Shown in pieces: positions 44,386-53,646 of a stretch of 64,000 nucleotides of DNA. The notes under the pieces were generated by a model that was not told the DNA's origin, did no database searches, and worked only from the letters and a program-made list of their open reading frames with translations. The position numbers and the translations under genes are program-made. Numbering within the stretch: position 1 is the stretch's first letter; each line of letters begins with the position of its first letter. Where the stretch lies: the NCBI RefSeq assembly GCF_011753055.1, contig NZ_VWWJ01000001.1, positions 1,116,001 to 1,180,000 on the forward strand, read 5' to 3'. The stretch comes from Burkholderia sp. Ax-1719 (lineage in GTDB: Bacteria > Pseudomonadota > Gammaproteobacteria > Burkholderiales > Burkholderiaceae).

Positions 44386-45225
44386 TCAGGCGTATTCAGC
44401 TGTGCTATCGCCCGGTTCCGTGACCGGGTCCGAACCCGCATCGCTATTGAGCGCCAGTTCCGGGTCGCCGCCCGTATTTCCGGCGTCGTAGGAATCGATT
44501 GCACCGTTTTCGGCCGTATCGTCCGTGTACGTCATCGTCTGGTTACCGGACGAAAGCGAGCTTGAGTCTTCAGCAGTATTGCCTGAACCAAGCGGCGTTG
44601 AGGAACTATCGTCAGTTCCGGCATTGGTAGTGGTGACATCGTCCGAGACCGTCGTATTGTTCGTCACGTTACTTTCGTTGACATCGGGCTCCGATGACGT
44701 CGTTGAGTAGTTGGACGAGGAACTGTCGTCCGACGACGTAGTGGTCGAAGTGCTGTATGCCGGGGGGGAATCATAGGACGGGTTGGCGTCCGAGCCCGTT
44801 TCGCCACTGGAGCTGGAGCTCGAACTGCTGCTGGGCTGAACCGTGCCCGTTTGCACTGTGTTGCTCGAACTGCTCGAGTTACTGCTACTCGTGGCTGAGT
44901 TATAAACACTTTGCGCCCCGTCCTCAAGATACGAGATACCCTTGCTCGTACCCTGATTTGCGAGCGCACCCGTAGCCGCCGCCGTCACCGGAATCTTGCC
45001 CCCAGTCACGCCATTGACGAAACCCGTCACAACAGCACCAGCAACTGCGCCGCCTCCCTGGCTGATGGCGGTGCCCACCGTCGTTTGACTCCAGGGCGTG
45101 CTGCTCGAGCTCGAACTGGTTGAACTGGTGCTTGAGGTGGAACTGCTTGTACTCGAAGAACTCGAACTACTCGTTGTTACGCCACCACCGACGAAATCAA
45201 GCTCCACTACTGATAATTCACGCAT
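44386..45225 (-). CDS. Double-glycine-leader, Ser-rich glycine-zipper protein (type I secretion substrate)
   Basis: 279 residues from ATG 45225 (GGAG seven bases upstream). The N-terminus MRELSVVELDFVGGG fits the leader consensus LSxxELxxIxGG exactly (Leu4, Ser5, Glu8, Leu9, Val12, Gly14-Gly15); cleavage after Gly15 by the adjacent C39 ABC protein is expected. The mature protein begins with a 30-residue Ser/Thr tract, then a hydrophobic Gly-rich segment (about residues 50-97: ISQGGGAVAGAVVTGFVNGV) with GxxxG spacing as in class II microcins and the Cdz glycine-zipper bacteriocins. The last 150 residues are Ser/Thr/Asp/Asn-rich, acidic and probably disordered. No RTX repeats are present. Likely an exported antibacterial or surface-aggregating protein; which one is unknown. 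Confidence 0.8.
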   Translation of the reverse strand: MRELSVVELDFVGGGVTTSSSSSSSTSSSTSSTSSTSSSSSSTPWSQTTVGTAISQGGGAVAGAVVTGFVNGVTGGKIPVTAAATGALANQGTSKGISYLEDGAQSVYNSATSSSNSSSSSNTVQTGTVQPSSSSSSSSSGETGSDANPSYDSPPAYSTSTTTSSDDSSSSNYSTTSSEPDVNESNVTNNTTVSDDVTTTNAGTDDSSSTPLGSGNTAEDSSSLSSGNQTMTYTDDTAENGAIDSYDAGNTGGDPELALNSDAGSDPVTEPGDSTAEYA

Positions 45226-46007
45226 GACTGTCTCCGTTCTTGGTAAAGCATGCGGTGATAAATCGGGAACTACATCGGGAAACAACTTTAAATGCAGCTC
45301 TTTAAGGGGCCGCAGCGAGAGAATATCGACTTAAATTGGCCAGCTCTACCCCCTCTTTATGTCACCCCATAAAACTGAAGAAAGGTTTGGAAAGAAAGAT
45401 AAGGTCTGCGTAGCACAATAAACAGCACAACATCGCGCGACAGAAAATTGATTTGCTCGAAACAGCCACAAAATAGCAATAAAAATCTCATAACATTTTG
45501 CTTTCTATCTCTTACGATAAGCAATTATTATGATCGCGTTAAACTCAAAGCGCATAAGAGATTAAAAAAATGTTTCATCGCTGAAACTTAATTAAAATAT
45601 TTCTCGTTTGAATGCATTTTGCATTCTTTGAGACATTCACTCTTTTCATCTCAAATGAAAAACGGATCTGTATCCCGTTTCGTCTCTGGCCGCCGGAGAT
45701 CACTCTTCCGCTGTCACATTTGACGACCGGCCTTAACATCGTGTGGACCGCGACAATGTCGGTCGAAGGTTTTAATGCGAAATACATGAACTTGTGCGAG
45801 AGGCCGATGAGATACGCATGATCGTCGATTTCCACGCCCCTGAGGCTTTAGGCGCCTGCCGCGAGATATACGGCGAGATGAGTATGTTTTGGGGCAACTT
45901 CGGAAACATTCAGCACCTGACAGCCGCTGGCAAAGCGGTCTACTCTGAAACCCGTTGCTTTTAGGAGGCACACACGTCGGCCATGACACTCGGCCAAAAT
46001 AGTCGCT
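45226..46007. other. AT-rich upstream region of the type I secretion operon
   Basis: About 780 bases. The part from 45360 to 45640 is strongly AT-rich and must contain the operon promoter. Further right a 48-codon frame (45820-45966, start MIVDFHAPEALGACREIYGE, end AVYSETRCF) ends just before an AGGAGG sequence; it may be a gene remnant but I do not recognise it. Confidence 0.4.
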
Positions 46008-46296
46008 GCCAATCGCGGCATTGCTCTGGTTCGATTTGGCCTCGAACGCACCGGTACGCATGGTGTTTGTCGAAGGACCTCCGAAGCCCACGCAAGGAGA
46101 CGGTGACAATGTTTTCTGTGTTGTTCCCGCCTGCGCCGCCGAACTACCCCCAGGCCACCTACCTTTGAACGTGGTATGCGCCGCAGAACGCGACGGGTAC
46201 GGAAAGTCGGCCAGTCACGTATATACAGTCGCAGTCTGGTGCCAACGTCGGCATCAGTCTCGCACTCGCTATCACTACGAGGCCTTCATCCAGTGA
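46008..46296 (+). pseudogene. Decayed partial copy of the 464-residue gene at 30552-31946
   Basis: 46021-46102 matches 31026-31103 almost base for base (same wording GCTCTGGTTCGAT, CTCGAACGCACCGGTACGCA, GAAGGACCTCCGAAGCC), and from about 46103 the match jumps to about 31664 (TTTTCTGTG, TTCCCGCCTGCGCC, CCGAACTACCCC). About 560 bases are thus missing from the middle, and the frame changes at the joint. An in-frame TGA interrupts YLWTW, and the copy ends at the equivalent of GAGGCCTTCA. The remaining 3' end and the first half of the gene are absent. It is a dead fragment of a former second copy. Confidence 0.85.
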
Positions 46297-46460
46297 TGAG
46301 GCCTGCCATCATGTGATACCGGACTTTTCGTTGCTATAAGCTGGCAAGCGAGCCTCCCCGTTAGAGCAACACCGGTTGCGGCACAGTGGTTTAGGTTTTG
46401 TAAGCGCTCCGCTTCCGGTGCTCCCCGAGTTTCGGGAGAGGCCACGGTGGTCTGCAATTA

Positions 46461-47639
46461 TCAGAACGGGATAGAGTCATCCCAAGTAGGCTCCGAATAG
46501 TCAGCGGTGAAACAGGCTGACGCACCCGGCAAAACCGGCATCGCACGAACGTCCACTAAAACCATGGTGTCCTCCGTTTTGTCGGTCGCAGTCTCGCAGC
46601 ACCCCCCAAAATTGCAATCTCTCGCGGGACTGGCTGGGTTGCCCGCAGTTGCAATCAGGTCGCTCCCAAATGCAGTCGGATTCCATTCGTACTCTACTAG
46701 CACCATTTCCTCGTCTAACAGGAAAACGACAGGTAGAGAATTACGAAATTTGAGCAACACGTCCTTGTTGTGGATGGGAATTGCGACCTTCGCCCTTGAC
46801 AGCGCAATGTAACATCCGGCTTCATCCTCCTGACCATCGACGTAAGTAGTAGCGCCTGCACCCTGAATAAGGGAATCCACCGACGTGCCGACAGGCATCC
46901 TCACAACAAAGGCATACTTCTCAGGCGTAAGATTAAAAAGTTCTCCGCTAAATTGGACTCGGTGCATGAGAAAAGCCGCCCCCACATGAGTGCCCTTGAC
47001 TCTTTCCAGGTCACACCATTCGTTGCAGTACTCGCTGAGCTTCGAATGTAGAGCGATGTGTGCGTTGTTGTGACGACTTGCATTGTTAATGCGCAGGACT
47101 CGGTCGACGAGCAGCGCAACCATAGTCGGTAGCTCCTCGATATGTCCAACTCCTCTGCTTTCGATATAACTTGCGACTCCAGGAAAATAGCGCTCTGTGT
47201 CGACGTTGCGCGGCTCATATCTCATTTCTCGACCTTTCTCGTCGAGGCGGAACGGTTTGATGAGAGCGAAATGCAATGACCAGAAATATTTTTTTAGATA
47301 CATTTCTGCAAGCTCCGTCGCCGCTGACAGTTTCCCGCAATATTCAAGTATCTTCTCTTTAAACGCGTCATATACGCCAGCCCGAATCACGCAACGATGC
47401 AAGTTGGGATGATCCTCTGTGAGCCACCTCTCTAGCAGAGATGCGTCGACGTTCCTATAAAAGCTCCAACGACCTCCGTTGACGCGAATCAATTCCAGCA
47501 CATAGTCCATGGCGCTTCGGATCAGCCTATCAGCCTCTTCCTTTCTACATCCCGACTCGCTTGCGATGCCGGTGTCTCGGATAGCTACGTTCGGCTGGTC
47601 GCTATAGAACGAATCAAATTGCGTGGGATGTACTTTCAT
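46461..47639 (-). CDS. Uncharacterised 392-residue protein
   Basis: 392 residues from ATG 47639 (AAGGTG upstream). Features: AMDYVLELIRVNGGRWSFYR, YLKKYFWSLHFALIKPFRLD, RHNNAHIALHSKLSEYCNEW (several His) and a C-terminal region (TVLVDVRAMPVLPG-like, TWDDSIPF). No signal peptide or membrane helix, so cytoplasmic. The composition is typical of accessory proteins of Burkholderia-like genomes; I do not recognise the family. It opens a block of unknown genes and is divergent from the gene at 48182. Confidence 0.6.
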   Translation of the reverse strand: MKVHPTQFDSFYSDQPNVAIRDTGIASESGCRKEEADRLIRSAMDYVLELIRVNGGRWSFYRNVDASLLERWLTEDHPNLHRCVIRAGVYDAFKEKILEYCGKLSAATELAEMYLKKYFWSLHFALIKPFRLDEKGREMRYEPRNVDTERYFPGVASYIESRGVGHIEELPTMVALLVDRVLRINNASRHNNAHIALHSKLSEYCNEWCDLERVKGTHVGAAFLMHRVQFSGELFNLTPEKYAFVVRMPVGTSVDSLIQGAGATTYVDGQEDEAGCYIALSRAKVAIPIHNKDVLLKFRNSLPVVFLLDEEMVLVEYEWNPTAFGSDLIATAGNPASPARDCNFGGCCETATDKTEDTMVLVDVRAMPVLPGASACFTADYSEPTWDDSIPF

Positions 47640-48181
47640 TTCTGCACCTTTTGAACGAAAAACAAGTATCACACCCAGTTTTATCCCAATACCACTCCTG
47701 ACTGCCGCTGCACTTCGAATCAACGCACCGACTCGGGAATCCGTGCCCAGGCACGAGACGGGCACCCCGCCCTTTAATTTCCTTTCCTCCCGCCGCAGCG
47801 CTGACGCTCCAGTTGCGCCGAAACTTCGACCGAATGCAACTTCGCAGCGCCTGGATGACCAAAGGCCAGAATTCTCGGGACGCGCCCTAGCGCGGCGAAC
47901 AGCTCCGCTGCTCGCCGATACTCTCCTCAGCCAACCAGCATTTCAGGAGTCTGATGCTCTGCGTGGGGATCATCTAAAACCTGCATTACATCTCACACTG
48001 AAATCTAGGCTTCAGAGTAAAAAACTACAAATGTTTATACAAATCACGATATATGTATAAATAATTGGATATTTTAGCAATCCCCTTGTTTTATACAAAT
48101 CAACGAATTAATCTAGTCAACAAGAAATGATTTTACCGGACGCGGTTATAAACCAAAGCACGTTCTCGACACATCTACTCC
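47640..48181. other. AT-rich divergent promoter region
   Basis: 542 bases, the right 200 very AT-rich. Two copies of TTTATACAAATCA lie at 48034-48046 and 48090-48102. It should hold promoters for the 392-residue gene and for the gene at 48182. No ribosome binding site is seen before 48182. Confidence 0.45.
48034..48102. repeat. Direct repeat TTTATACAAATCA, two copies
   Basis: TTTATACAAATCA at 48034-48046 and 48090-48102, 56 bases apart, upstream of the gene at 48182. Possible regulator sites. Confidence 0.5.
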
Positions 48182-48739
48182 ATGAACAACTATCTAAAAT
48201 CGCTGTGCAAATCACTGCAATGTCCTGAAGATGTATTAAATTCCCAATTTTTTGAAGCATTTTTCGCGCTCGAACACGAATGCCCGGCAAGTTATCTCGT
48301 TTCTGCTCATCAATTCATTGACGAAGTGAGCAATTTTCCAGACGAGGACTTCGTTGTTATCCCAATGTTTGGCAAGAAAGCCAAAGATCTCGGGAATCTA
48401 GGCTCTGACTTCGATGTCGCCGTAAAACCTCGGCGGGATGGCACACGAGTATCTTGCTACATGTTCGCTGACGGCAAAGTCGCCCTGAACACAATGGCGC
48501 TGCATTGGGCCGGCGCATGTCCCGGAGAGAATTTTCATCTACTTTGGCTGTTTGACGACGAAGCCCGAGTCACGAGTCATTTTTACAGCGATGATGTCAA
48601 TGACGCCATGAGTATTGCCCAAGCTATTGCAGACCACGAACCGCTGACCGCCGAAGAGCGACGAGCGTGGCAGAGCGTCGCCGCTCAGGCCAAATATATT
48701 GGCTTCTTCGAGAATATTGATCTGCGTGACGAACAATAA
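48182..48739 (+). CDS. Uncharacterised 185-residue protein, paralogue of the gene at 53647
   Basis: 185 residues, no signal peptide. PDEDFVVIPMFGKKAKDLGN, then VSCYMFADGKVALNTMALHW and FHLLWLFDDEARVTSHFYSD. These line up with FVIV..., IACVMFANKQIEVDLLTITY and LNVVWIFKDEVELDSHPYTQ of the protein at 53647, so the two are diverged relatives. Function unknown. It is followed at 42 bases by the 556-residue gene and probably forms an operon with it. No Shine-Dalgarno is visible before the ATG. Confidence 0.65.
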   Translation: MNNYLKSLCKSLQCPEDVLNSQFFEAFFALEHECPASYLVSAHQFIDEVSNFPDEDFVVIPMFGKKAKDLGNLGSDFDVAVKPRRDGTRVSCYMFADGKVALNTMALHWAGACPGENFHLLWLFDDEARVTSHFYSDDVNDAMSIAQAIADHEPLTAEERRAWQSVAAQAKYIGFFENIDLRDEQ

Positions 48740-48781
48740 CGCGAAACGCCATCGCAAAAGACCTCTCTTTCAATTTTCTAT

Positions 48782-50452
48782 ATGAATAATCCAGTCAGCG
48801 AGCAGGTTTTCCCGAACTCAGCAAAGATGAAAATCCAGCTTATGTCGCAGCCAGACTCGCATACGCTATACGATTCTCTCGTCTTTTCGATGCTTATTGC
48901 AGCCGAATTGGATCATTCGAACGGCTACATTGGCCTTCAGAATGCCACTATTGTACCCGAAACACTCATCTGGGCAGTCGGCCAGCGGCATCCACAGCTA
49001 AATGAGCAACTACAGACCGTTGGTCTCGTAGACGAACTCCGCGCGCTGCTCGCCCAATATGGTTCACTGAGAGATGTCGCAGAGCGACTACGCAAGGAAA
49101 ACTTTTTCGCCACCTGCGAGGCATATGGTCACTACGATGACGACAACGGCTACCTGACACCGTCAGACATCGTTTTCGCCATCGATTCTGGTGAATGGAA
49201 CTGTCCATCTGCCACTGCATTCGGCCTGATTCAACGGGCAGCGCACGCCGTAGCAGCACAGTTCAGCGATGATGCACCGATGCTAGAACGCTACATCGAC
49301 ACGTCTTGGAAGCCCTCGTTGGACGCGAACAGTATTGCGCTCAAACTCATTGCGACGTGTCAGCCCGGAAGTGGCGCGCTGCCCGAGGAGGCCTTGGTTC
49401 ACATGTATCGGCAATTGGTAGCCTGTGATGACGGCCTCCACACTGGGTTCTGGTTCACCGTCTATCTCTCAGTTGTTGGCGACTGGCTCGAGCAGGATTT
49501 CCCGGACCTCGCAGCTCAGATTGTCAAGGATGGCCTAAGCACCGCCTACTACTATGCACTCAACGCCTATCGCGACATCATGAGCTCCGTTGAAGTGCAG
49601 TGGGAAAAGATCAGCTATCCCGTGCGCAGCCTTCTTCTTCAATCTAAAGATGAATCTGACATCCTGCGTGTTCTCGAAAAATTCATCAAAGCGAGTTCTA
49701 AATCCACGCATGACGAAGCCGCGTTGGCCGTCCTGCTGTGGGAGATGATTAAGCGGCGAAGCTGCGCAGTTGAGCCCACAGCGGTCTATACGTTCAATGC
49801 GTCGAGCGACTGTATAGAGGCAATCCGGCTCACTGACAGCAATGACACCACTTGCTTCGTCGTCGATTCAGAAGCTCTGCCGCCCGAGCTTCGCTCCAAA
49901 ACTGACGAAAGGCAGGTGCTGGTGGTTCCGGTCTCCGCATATTGGCTCGAAAACCGGGAGGAATTGACACAGACTGACGGCCTCAGTTGCTATTACAGAA
50001 AATACGATTCTGAGGAGCGATCTATCCGCTCCCTCGCAATCAACAGAGCCTTTTGTTGCAATCACGATTCTCTATGGCCACTGATGTTCGCGTGGCGCCG
50101 TCAGTTCCCCGTCATTTATACATTCAAAAAACAATGCGTATTAGTAAATCACCGATTTAATCATTTTATCGACCTGCGTAGCATCGCCGACACCTCTGGG
50201 AGACACACGCCCAGCATACAGCTTCATGCTACGAAAAACTATGGCGTCGTCACTAAGCAGTACTGCAGCAGCAGCAAAGCATACAAGGAAGAACCTCTCT
50301 CGATCTTTACTGGGGTCGCAGACCTTAGGACTACACGTTCCACCCAAACGCTAAACGACACATACGTTGCGCACTATCGAGAAAAAGCAAAGGATTGCAG
50401 GCGAAGGGACTCGACAAGAGAGTCGCAGTCTTCTATCGAAATACTGTCGTGA
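48782..50452 (+). CDS. Uncharacterised 556-residue protein
   Basis: 556 residues, soluble. Helical first half (YDSLVFSMLIAAELDHSNGY, ATAFGLIQRAAHAVAAQFSD), a middle part AAQIVKDGLSTAYYYALNAY, and a C-terminal region with AWRRQFPVIYTFKKQCVLVN and basic tail (HYREKAKDCRRRDSTRESQS). No known motif. It follows the 185-residue gene at 42 bases and probably is cotranscribed with it. I do not recognise it. Confidence 0.6.
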   Translation: MNNPVSEQVFPNSAKMKIQLMSQPDSHTLYDSLVFSMLIAAELDHSNGYIGLQNATIVPETLIWAVGQRHPQLNEQLQTVGLVDELRALLAQYGSLRDVAERLRKENFFATCEAYGHYDDDNGYLTPSDIVFAIDSGEWNCPSATAFGLIQRAAHAVAAQFSDDAPMLERYIDTSWKPSLDANSIALKLIATCQPGSGALPEEALVHMYRQLVACDDGLHTGFWFTVYLSVVGDWLEQDFPDLAAQIVKDGLSTAYYYALNAYRDIMSSVEVQWEKISYPVRSLLLQSKDESDILRVLEKFIKASSKSTHDEAALAVLLWEMIKRRSCAVEPTAVYTFNASSDCIEAIRLTDSNDTTCFVVDSEALPPELRSKTDERQVLVVPVSAYWLENREELTQTDGLSCYYRKYDSEERSIRSLAINRAFCCNHDSLWPLMFAWRRQFPVIYTFKKQCVLVNHRFNHFIDLRSIADTSGRHTPSIQLHATKNYGVVTKQYCSSSKAYKEEPLSIFTGVADLRTTRSTQTLNDTYVAHYREKAKDCRRRDSTRESQSSIEILS

Positions 50453-50745
50453 ACGGCACCAGTCGGAGTACGGCTACCGCGTCTCTCGATCGCAGCACCA
50501 ACGAAAGCTGAATCATTCGCCATAAAGCTGGCGAATCGAGCAATTGGTTCCACTCATGTACCGCCGTCGCCCATGCCCACTGATCTCGCGCAAGAAGACG
50601 AGTGCTGCGGAGCAAGCCCATTCTCGACATTCGATTCTGCGGCAGTCAACGCTGTCCAGCAACGCGTCGGTCGTCTTTCACATCACATAGCCAAGTTGCT
50701 ACGAAATCCGAAAACATTACCTTCACAACAACACCTACTCAATCT

Positions 50746-51090
50746 ATGAGCGAAGATACTGACATCACCACAAGTTTTCTCGATACCGCCGACGCATGGG
50801 CCGAGGAACACAACAGAAAAATCGCTAACGGCGAAGACCCTTGGGAAGGTGTTCCCGAGCCTGCCGCATACGAACCAGCTCCCGATAGCTCTTGGTCACG
50901 GCACATTGCGCTCATCTGTGAAGCAATTGACAACCAACGGGAAACAATGAAGACTCGAAACAACGATTTGAACAAGGGCGTGTGGGTAAACCTGCACCGC
51001 GCCTATTACTATCTGCTCACGGCAGAAAGAAATCGCCTGCTTGACGGAGTCCTAAAGGGTGTCGACCTCGGCATTGAAGACGAGTCGTAA
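50746..51090 (+). CDS. Small uncharacterised acidic protein
   Basis: 114 residues from ATG 50746 (MSEDTDITTSFLDTADAWAE). Acidic N-terminal helix, then RHIALICEAIDNQRETMKTR and KGVWVNLHRAYYYLLTAERN, two further helices. No Shine-Dalgarno. The small, acidic, helical build is like immunity or antitoxin proteins, but no partner is identified and that comparison is weak. Confidence 0.6.
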   Translation: MSEDTDITTSFLDTADAWAEEHNRKIANGEDPWEGVPEPAAYEPAPDSSWSRHIALICEAIDNQRETMKTRNNDLNKGVWVNLHRAYYYLLTAERNRLLDGVLKGVDLGIEDES

Positions 51091-51120
51091 TCAAAACCGC
51101 CTTTTGAATACGAAGGACGC

Positions 51121-51145
51121 TGGAGCCCCGGATGAATGGGCTCCA
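51121..51145 (+). terminator. Hairpin after the small acidic protein gene
   Basis: TGGAGCCC (51121-51128) and GGGCTCCA (51138-51145) pair perfectly with a 9-base loop, 30 bases after the stop; no T-run follows. Confidence 0.45.
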
Positions 51146-51281
51146 ACTCTCCCGTAGAAACGCGGATTTCACGGGGAGACCCCGCTCAATGCTTCAATCT
51201 CCTGCTGCGTTCGGTTTGCGGCAATCCGCGCGTGACGAAACGCTTCACCGAGTTCAAAGAGGCTCATTGGTCACTTGTCCG

Positions 51282-51345
51282 TGTGTCGCATGGGATACAT
51301 TAAGCGCACTTCGTTCGATACTGTGTCTCATACGACACATTAACC
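51282..51345. repeat. Direct repeat TGTGTC-CAT-ACATTAA, two copies
   Basis: TGTGTCGCATGGGATACATT (51282-51301, continuing AAGC) and TGTGTCTCATACGACACATT (51322-51341, continuing AACC), 40 bases apart. The second copy is itself close to a dyad (TGTGTC...GACACA). They lie 13 bases before the palindrome at 51358 and may be part of the same protein-binding site. Confidence 0.5.
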
Positions 51346-51357
51346 AAGACTTGAGGG

Positions 51358-51379
51358 AAGTTTCAGCGCCGAAACTTTC
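51358..51379. promoter_or_regulatory. 22-base palindrome, copy 1 (parS-like or operator)
   Basis: Core AGTTTCAGCGCCGAAACT with further AAG/CTT-type extension on each side. The same site, made perfect, recurs at 51958-51979. Its GTTTC-GCGC-GAAAC centre looks like a partition-protein (parS) or repressor site; the region between 51091 and 51592 holds nothing else recognisable. Confidence 0.5.
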
Positions 51380-51592
51380 GTCCGGTCAGTAGAAGCTTCA
51401 GTATCGCAAAATTTTCACTGGGAAATGGCTAGGATCGCGCCCAAACGTTCCAGTCTCCGCTGCTACACATCCGAATCACGATGCTCCTATTCCAGACGAC
51501 AGCCACGATGGAAGAATCGAGCAGTCCTACGTCGTTGGCGAAGCGCCAACCGCAACAACCAGGGCACCGCTCTGCTGAAGAGCGACAATCTG

Positions 51593-51811
51593 CTATTTTC
51601 TCCCGGAGTCTTGGGCATCGCCGTTGTTCTTCGGATTCACTTCGGCGTCAGTCTTCAGGTTCTTTTTCGGGGTGTCGACTCCCACTTCATTGCTCCACTT
51701 CTCAACGAGCCACTCTGGCGCATATGAGCCATGAGCCTGCGCCTCGCGATGGCTCCGCAAGGCTTGTTCAATCAGGCGCTGCTGGCGCTCGTCCGGTTTG
51801 AACTCACTCAT
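51593..51811 (-). CDS. Small hypothetical protein between two palindromes
   Basis: 72 residues from ATG 51811 (GGGAGATTGG upstream). FKPDERQQRLIEQALRSHRE is a charged helix, followed by YAPEWLVEKWSNEVGVD and a Lys/Asn/Asp-rich tail. No known motif. It is the only gene between the two copies of the palindrome, on the opposite strand to its neighbours. Confidence 0.6.
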   Translation of the reverse strand: MSEFKPDERQQRLIEQALRSHREAQAHGSYAPEWLVEKWSNEVGVDTPKKNLKTDAEVNPKNNGDAQDSGRK

Positions 51812-52306
51812 TCCAATCTCCCAGTGGCTTAATCCACTTCGTGGTGCACTTACACAAGCTGAAGACACGCCTACCTGCCTAGTCATCTTGATTGGTCAGT
51901 CTACGTTTTGCGCGCAACGTATCGTACAGGATGCGTTGACGACACAACTCGCGAGGTAAGTTTCGGCGCCGAAACTTTCTATCACCGGCCCCAACGAGCG
52001 ACGAACGATGGTCTCTCGCCTTGCAGACAAGGTAGCACGGAAACGCCCTCTTTGCCGGAATTTTCCAAATACGCATCAACATTTAAATAATTTATAAAAA
52101 TATAATTTCCATGTTATCAATTGAAAACATCAACCAAATCATAAACATGCAAATTGCGAATTTTCAATTCACGATTGAACACCATATTTATACGTTGACG
52201 ATAAACAGTCAATGCAATAGATTCCACCAATTGAACCAATCGACACGACGATTTTAAAGAATTACATTCTCATTAAATCGCATCACAGAGCAACCGAACA
52301 GTAACA
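51812..52306. other. Intergenic region holding palindrome copy 2 and an AT-rich promoter region
   Basis: 495 bases. The perfect palindrome is at 51958-51979. From 52080 to 52300 the sequence is very AT-rich (many A/T runs), suggesting the promoter of the gene at 52307 and horizontally acquired DNA. Confidence 0.45.
51958..51979. promoter_or_regulatory. 22-base palindrome, copy 2 (perfect core)
   Basis: Core AGTTTCGGCGCCGAAACT is a perfect 18-base palindrome; the flanks match copy 1 at 51358 (GAGG-AAG before, TTC after). Both copies are preceded by an ACGACACA block. Confidence 0.55.
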
Positions 52307-53476
52307 ATGAATCACGAAACCATCACCCACGTCTTCCAAGATTTTTTCAACTCACATCTGGCGCCACTCGGATTTGTTCTTCGTACGCCATCGCTTGCGG
52401 AGCGCTGTTTTCCGGGGCTGCGTCAAGGCATTCGGTGGGTGTTCAATGACTCGGACCGCAGTCTTCAATCATTTGGTTGTCACGCGTTCTGGACGTTTAC
52501 GCACGAACTTGATGATGCCATGCCAAACGAGCCGCGCGGCCAGTATGGCCAGTCGCTCAGCAGCGCGACCACGCCACTTATTCAACGATTTGGCGCGCTA
52601 TCTGAGGGAAAGGTTATCGCGCAATTCGAAGCAGTTCTTCGGAACGACGTGCAAACGCTCGATGGATTCAATTCGGTGAGCAAGATTCTTGAGAGCGTCG
52701 AACGCTACCCCGACTCAATGCATGAAGTGCTCGGGAACAGCGACGTTGTTGCCCCTCTGAATTACGCATACTGCCTTGAGATCGCTGGCAGGAAACATGA
52801 GGCGATGCAAGCATATATGGCTATTTTCAAGAACCTCTTGGGTGACTGGTCAGCAATCGCGCTTGCGTGTAAGGAAGAGGCAGTAGCACGAATCGTGATG
52901 CTTGCAAAGCTTGCTGGAGGCGAGCCAGTACAACAACTCGCTCCACAAGCGATTGTATCCGTGGAATCGCGCGCTCCTACAGGAGAAACCCTTGAGGCAG
53001 AACTCGCGCGCAAAGTGTTCCCGCTGAGAGTGCGCCCGGAATCGGCTACCCCGCGAGCGTTCATCAACGCCATCAAAGACGCGTACCCGCCCGTTCGCGG
53101 CTTTTGGCGCAGCTTTGACCTCGAGCGACTCGCCGATGAACTCGAACGCTGTGATCCCGAGTATATGAAGGCCGTTATCGCGTCTACACGCGCGGATGGC
53201 GCGGACTTTCGCGAGGATCTGATTCATTACTTCAGAACGGAACAGTTCGACGAATTCAGCGCTGAATGGTTGATGACGACACCTCAAGCCGCACGGTCTG
53301 AAGACGATCACTTCGTGTACGAGATGCTCCTCAGCCATCTCAGCAAGAGCAATTTAGACACTCACCTCCGATATCTTGAACTTGATGGCGCAAAGGCAAT
53401 CCCGCACGTGCGCTTGAGAATGGTGGAGTTGCAGCGCGGCGAATATCTGAGGTTCGATTCGCCCTCCTCCCACTAG
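52307..53476 (+). CDS. Uncharacterised 389-residue protein
   Basis: 389 residues, soluble, no signal. The first third (THVFQDFFNSHLAPLGFVLR, then GIRWVFNDSDRSLQSFGCHA) resembles small DUF4304-like domains in outline. The middle is helical and repeat-like (NYAYCLEIAGRKHEAMQAYM). The C-terminus (LHYFRTEQFDEF-like, LSHLSKSNLDTHLRYLELDG) is of unknown type. No Shine-Dalgarno; the upstream DNA is very AT-rich. Function unknown. Confidence 0.62.
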   Translation: MNHETITHVFQDFFNSHLAPLGFVLRTPSLAERCFPGLRQGIRWVFNDSDRSLQSFGCHAFWTFTHELDDAMPNEPRGQYGQSLSSATTPLIQRFGALSEGKVIAQFEAVLRNDVQTLDGFNSVSKILESVERYPDSMHEVLGNSDVVAPLNYAYCLEIAGRKHEAMQAYMAIFKNLLGDWSAIALACKEEAVARIVMLAKLAGGEPVQQLAPQAIVSVESRAPTGETLEAELARKVFPLRVRPESATPRAFINAIKDAYPPVRGFWRSFDLERLADELERCDPEYMKAVIASTRADGADFREDLIHYFRTEQFDEFSAEWLMTTPQAARSEDDHFVYEMLLSHLSKSNLDTHLRYLELDGAKAIPHVRLRMVELQRGEYLRFDSPSSH

Positions 53477-53646
53477 CCCTCTTTACCAAAGAGCGCGACA
53501 GCGAGTTGCTCTTTCCATAACTACACGGCCTGACTCTACGTGCGCGAGGTGTGAAAGCCTCGCGACGCTGACCGTGCTCGCTCGGTTGCTATACGTATCG
53601 TCGCGGATGCCGCGACCTATCGCTATCGCTAATTCAGGAACTACAA

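Noticed and set aside
44386..45225. RTX-type toxin as identity of the secreted protein
   Set aside because: No GGxGxDx repeats are present and the transporter has an intact C39 peptidase and a double-glycine leader, as for microcins.
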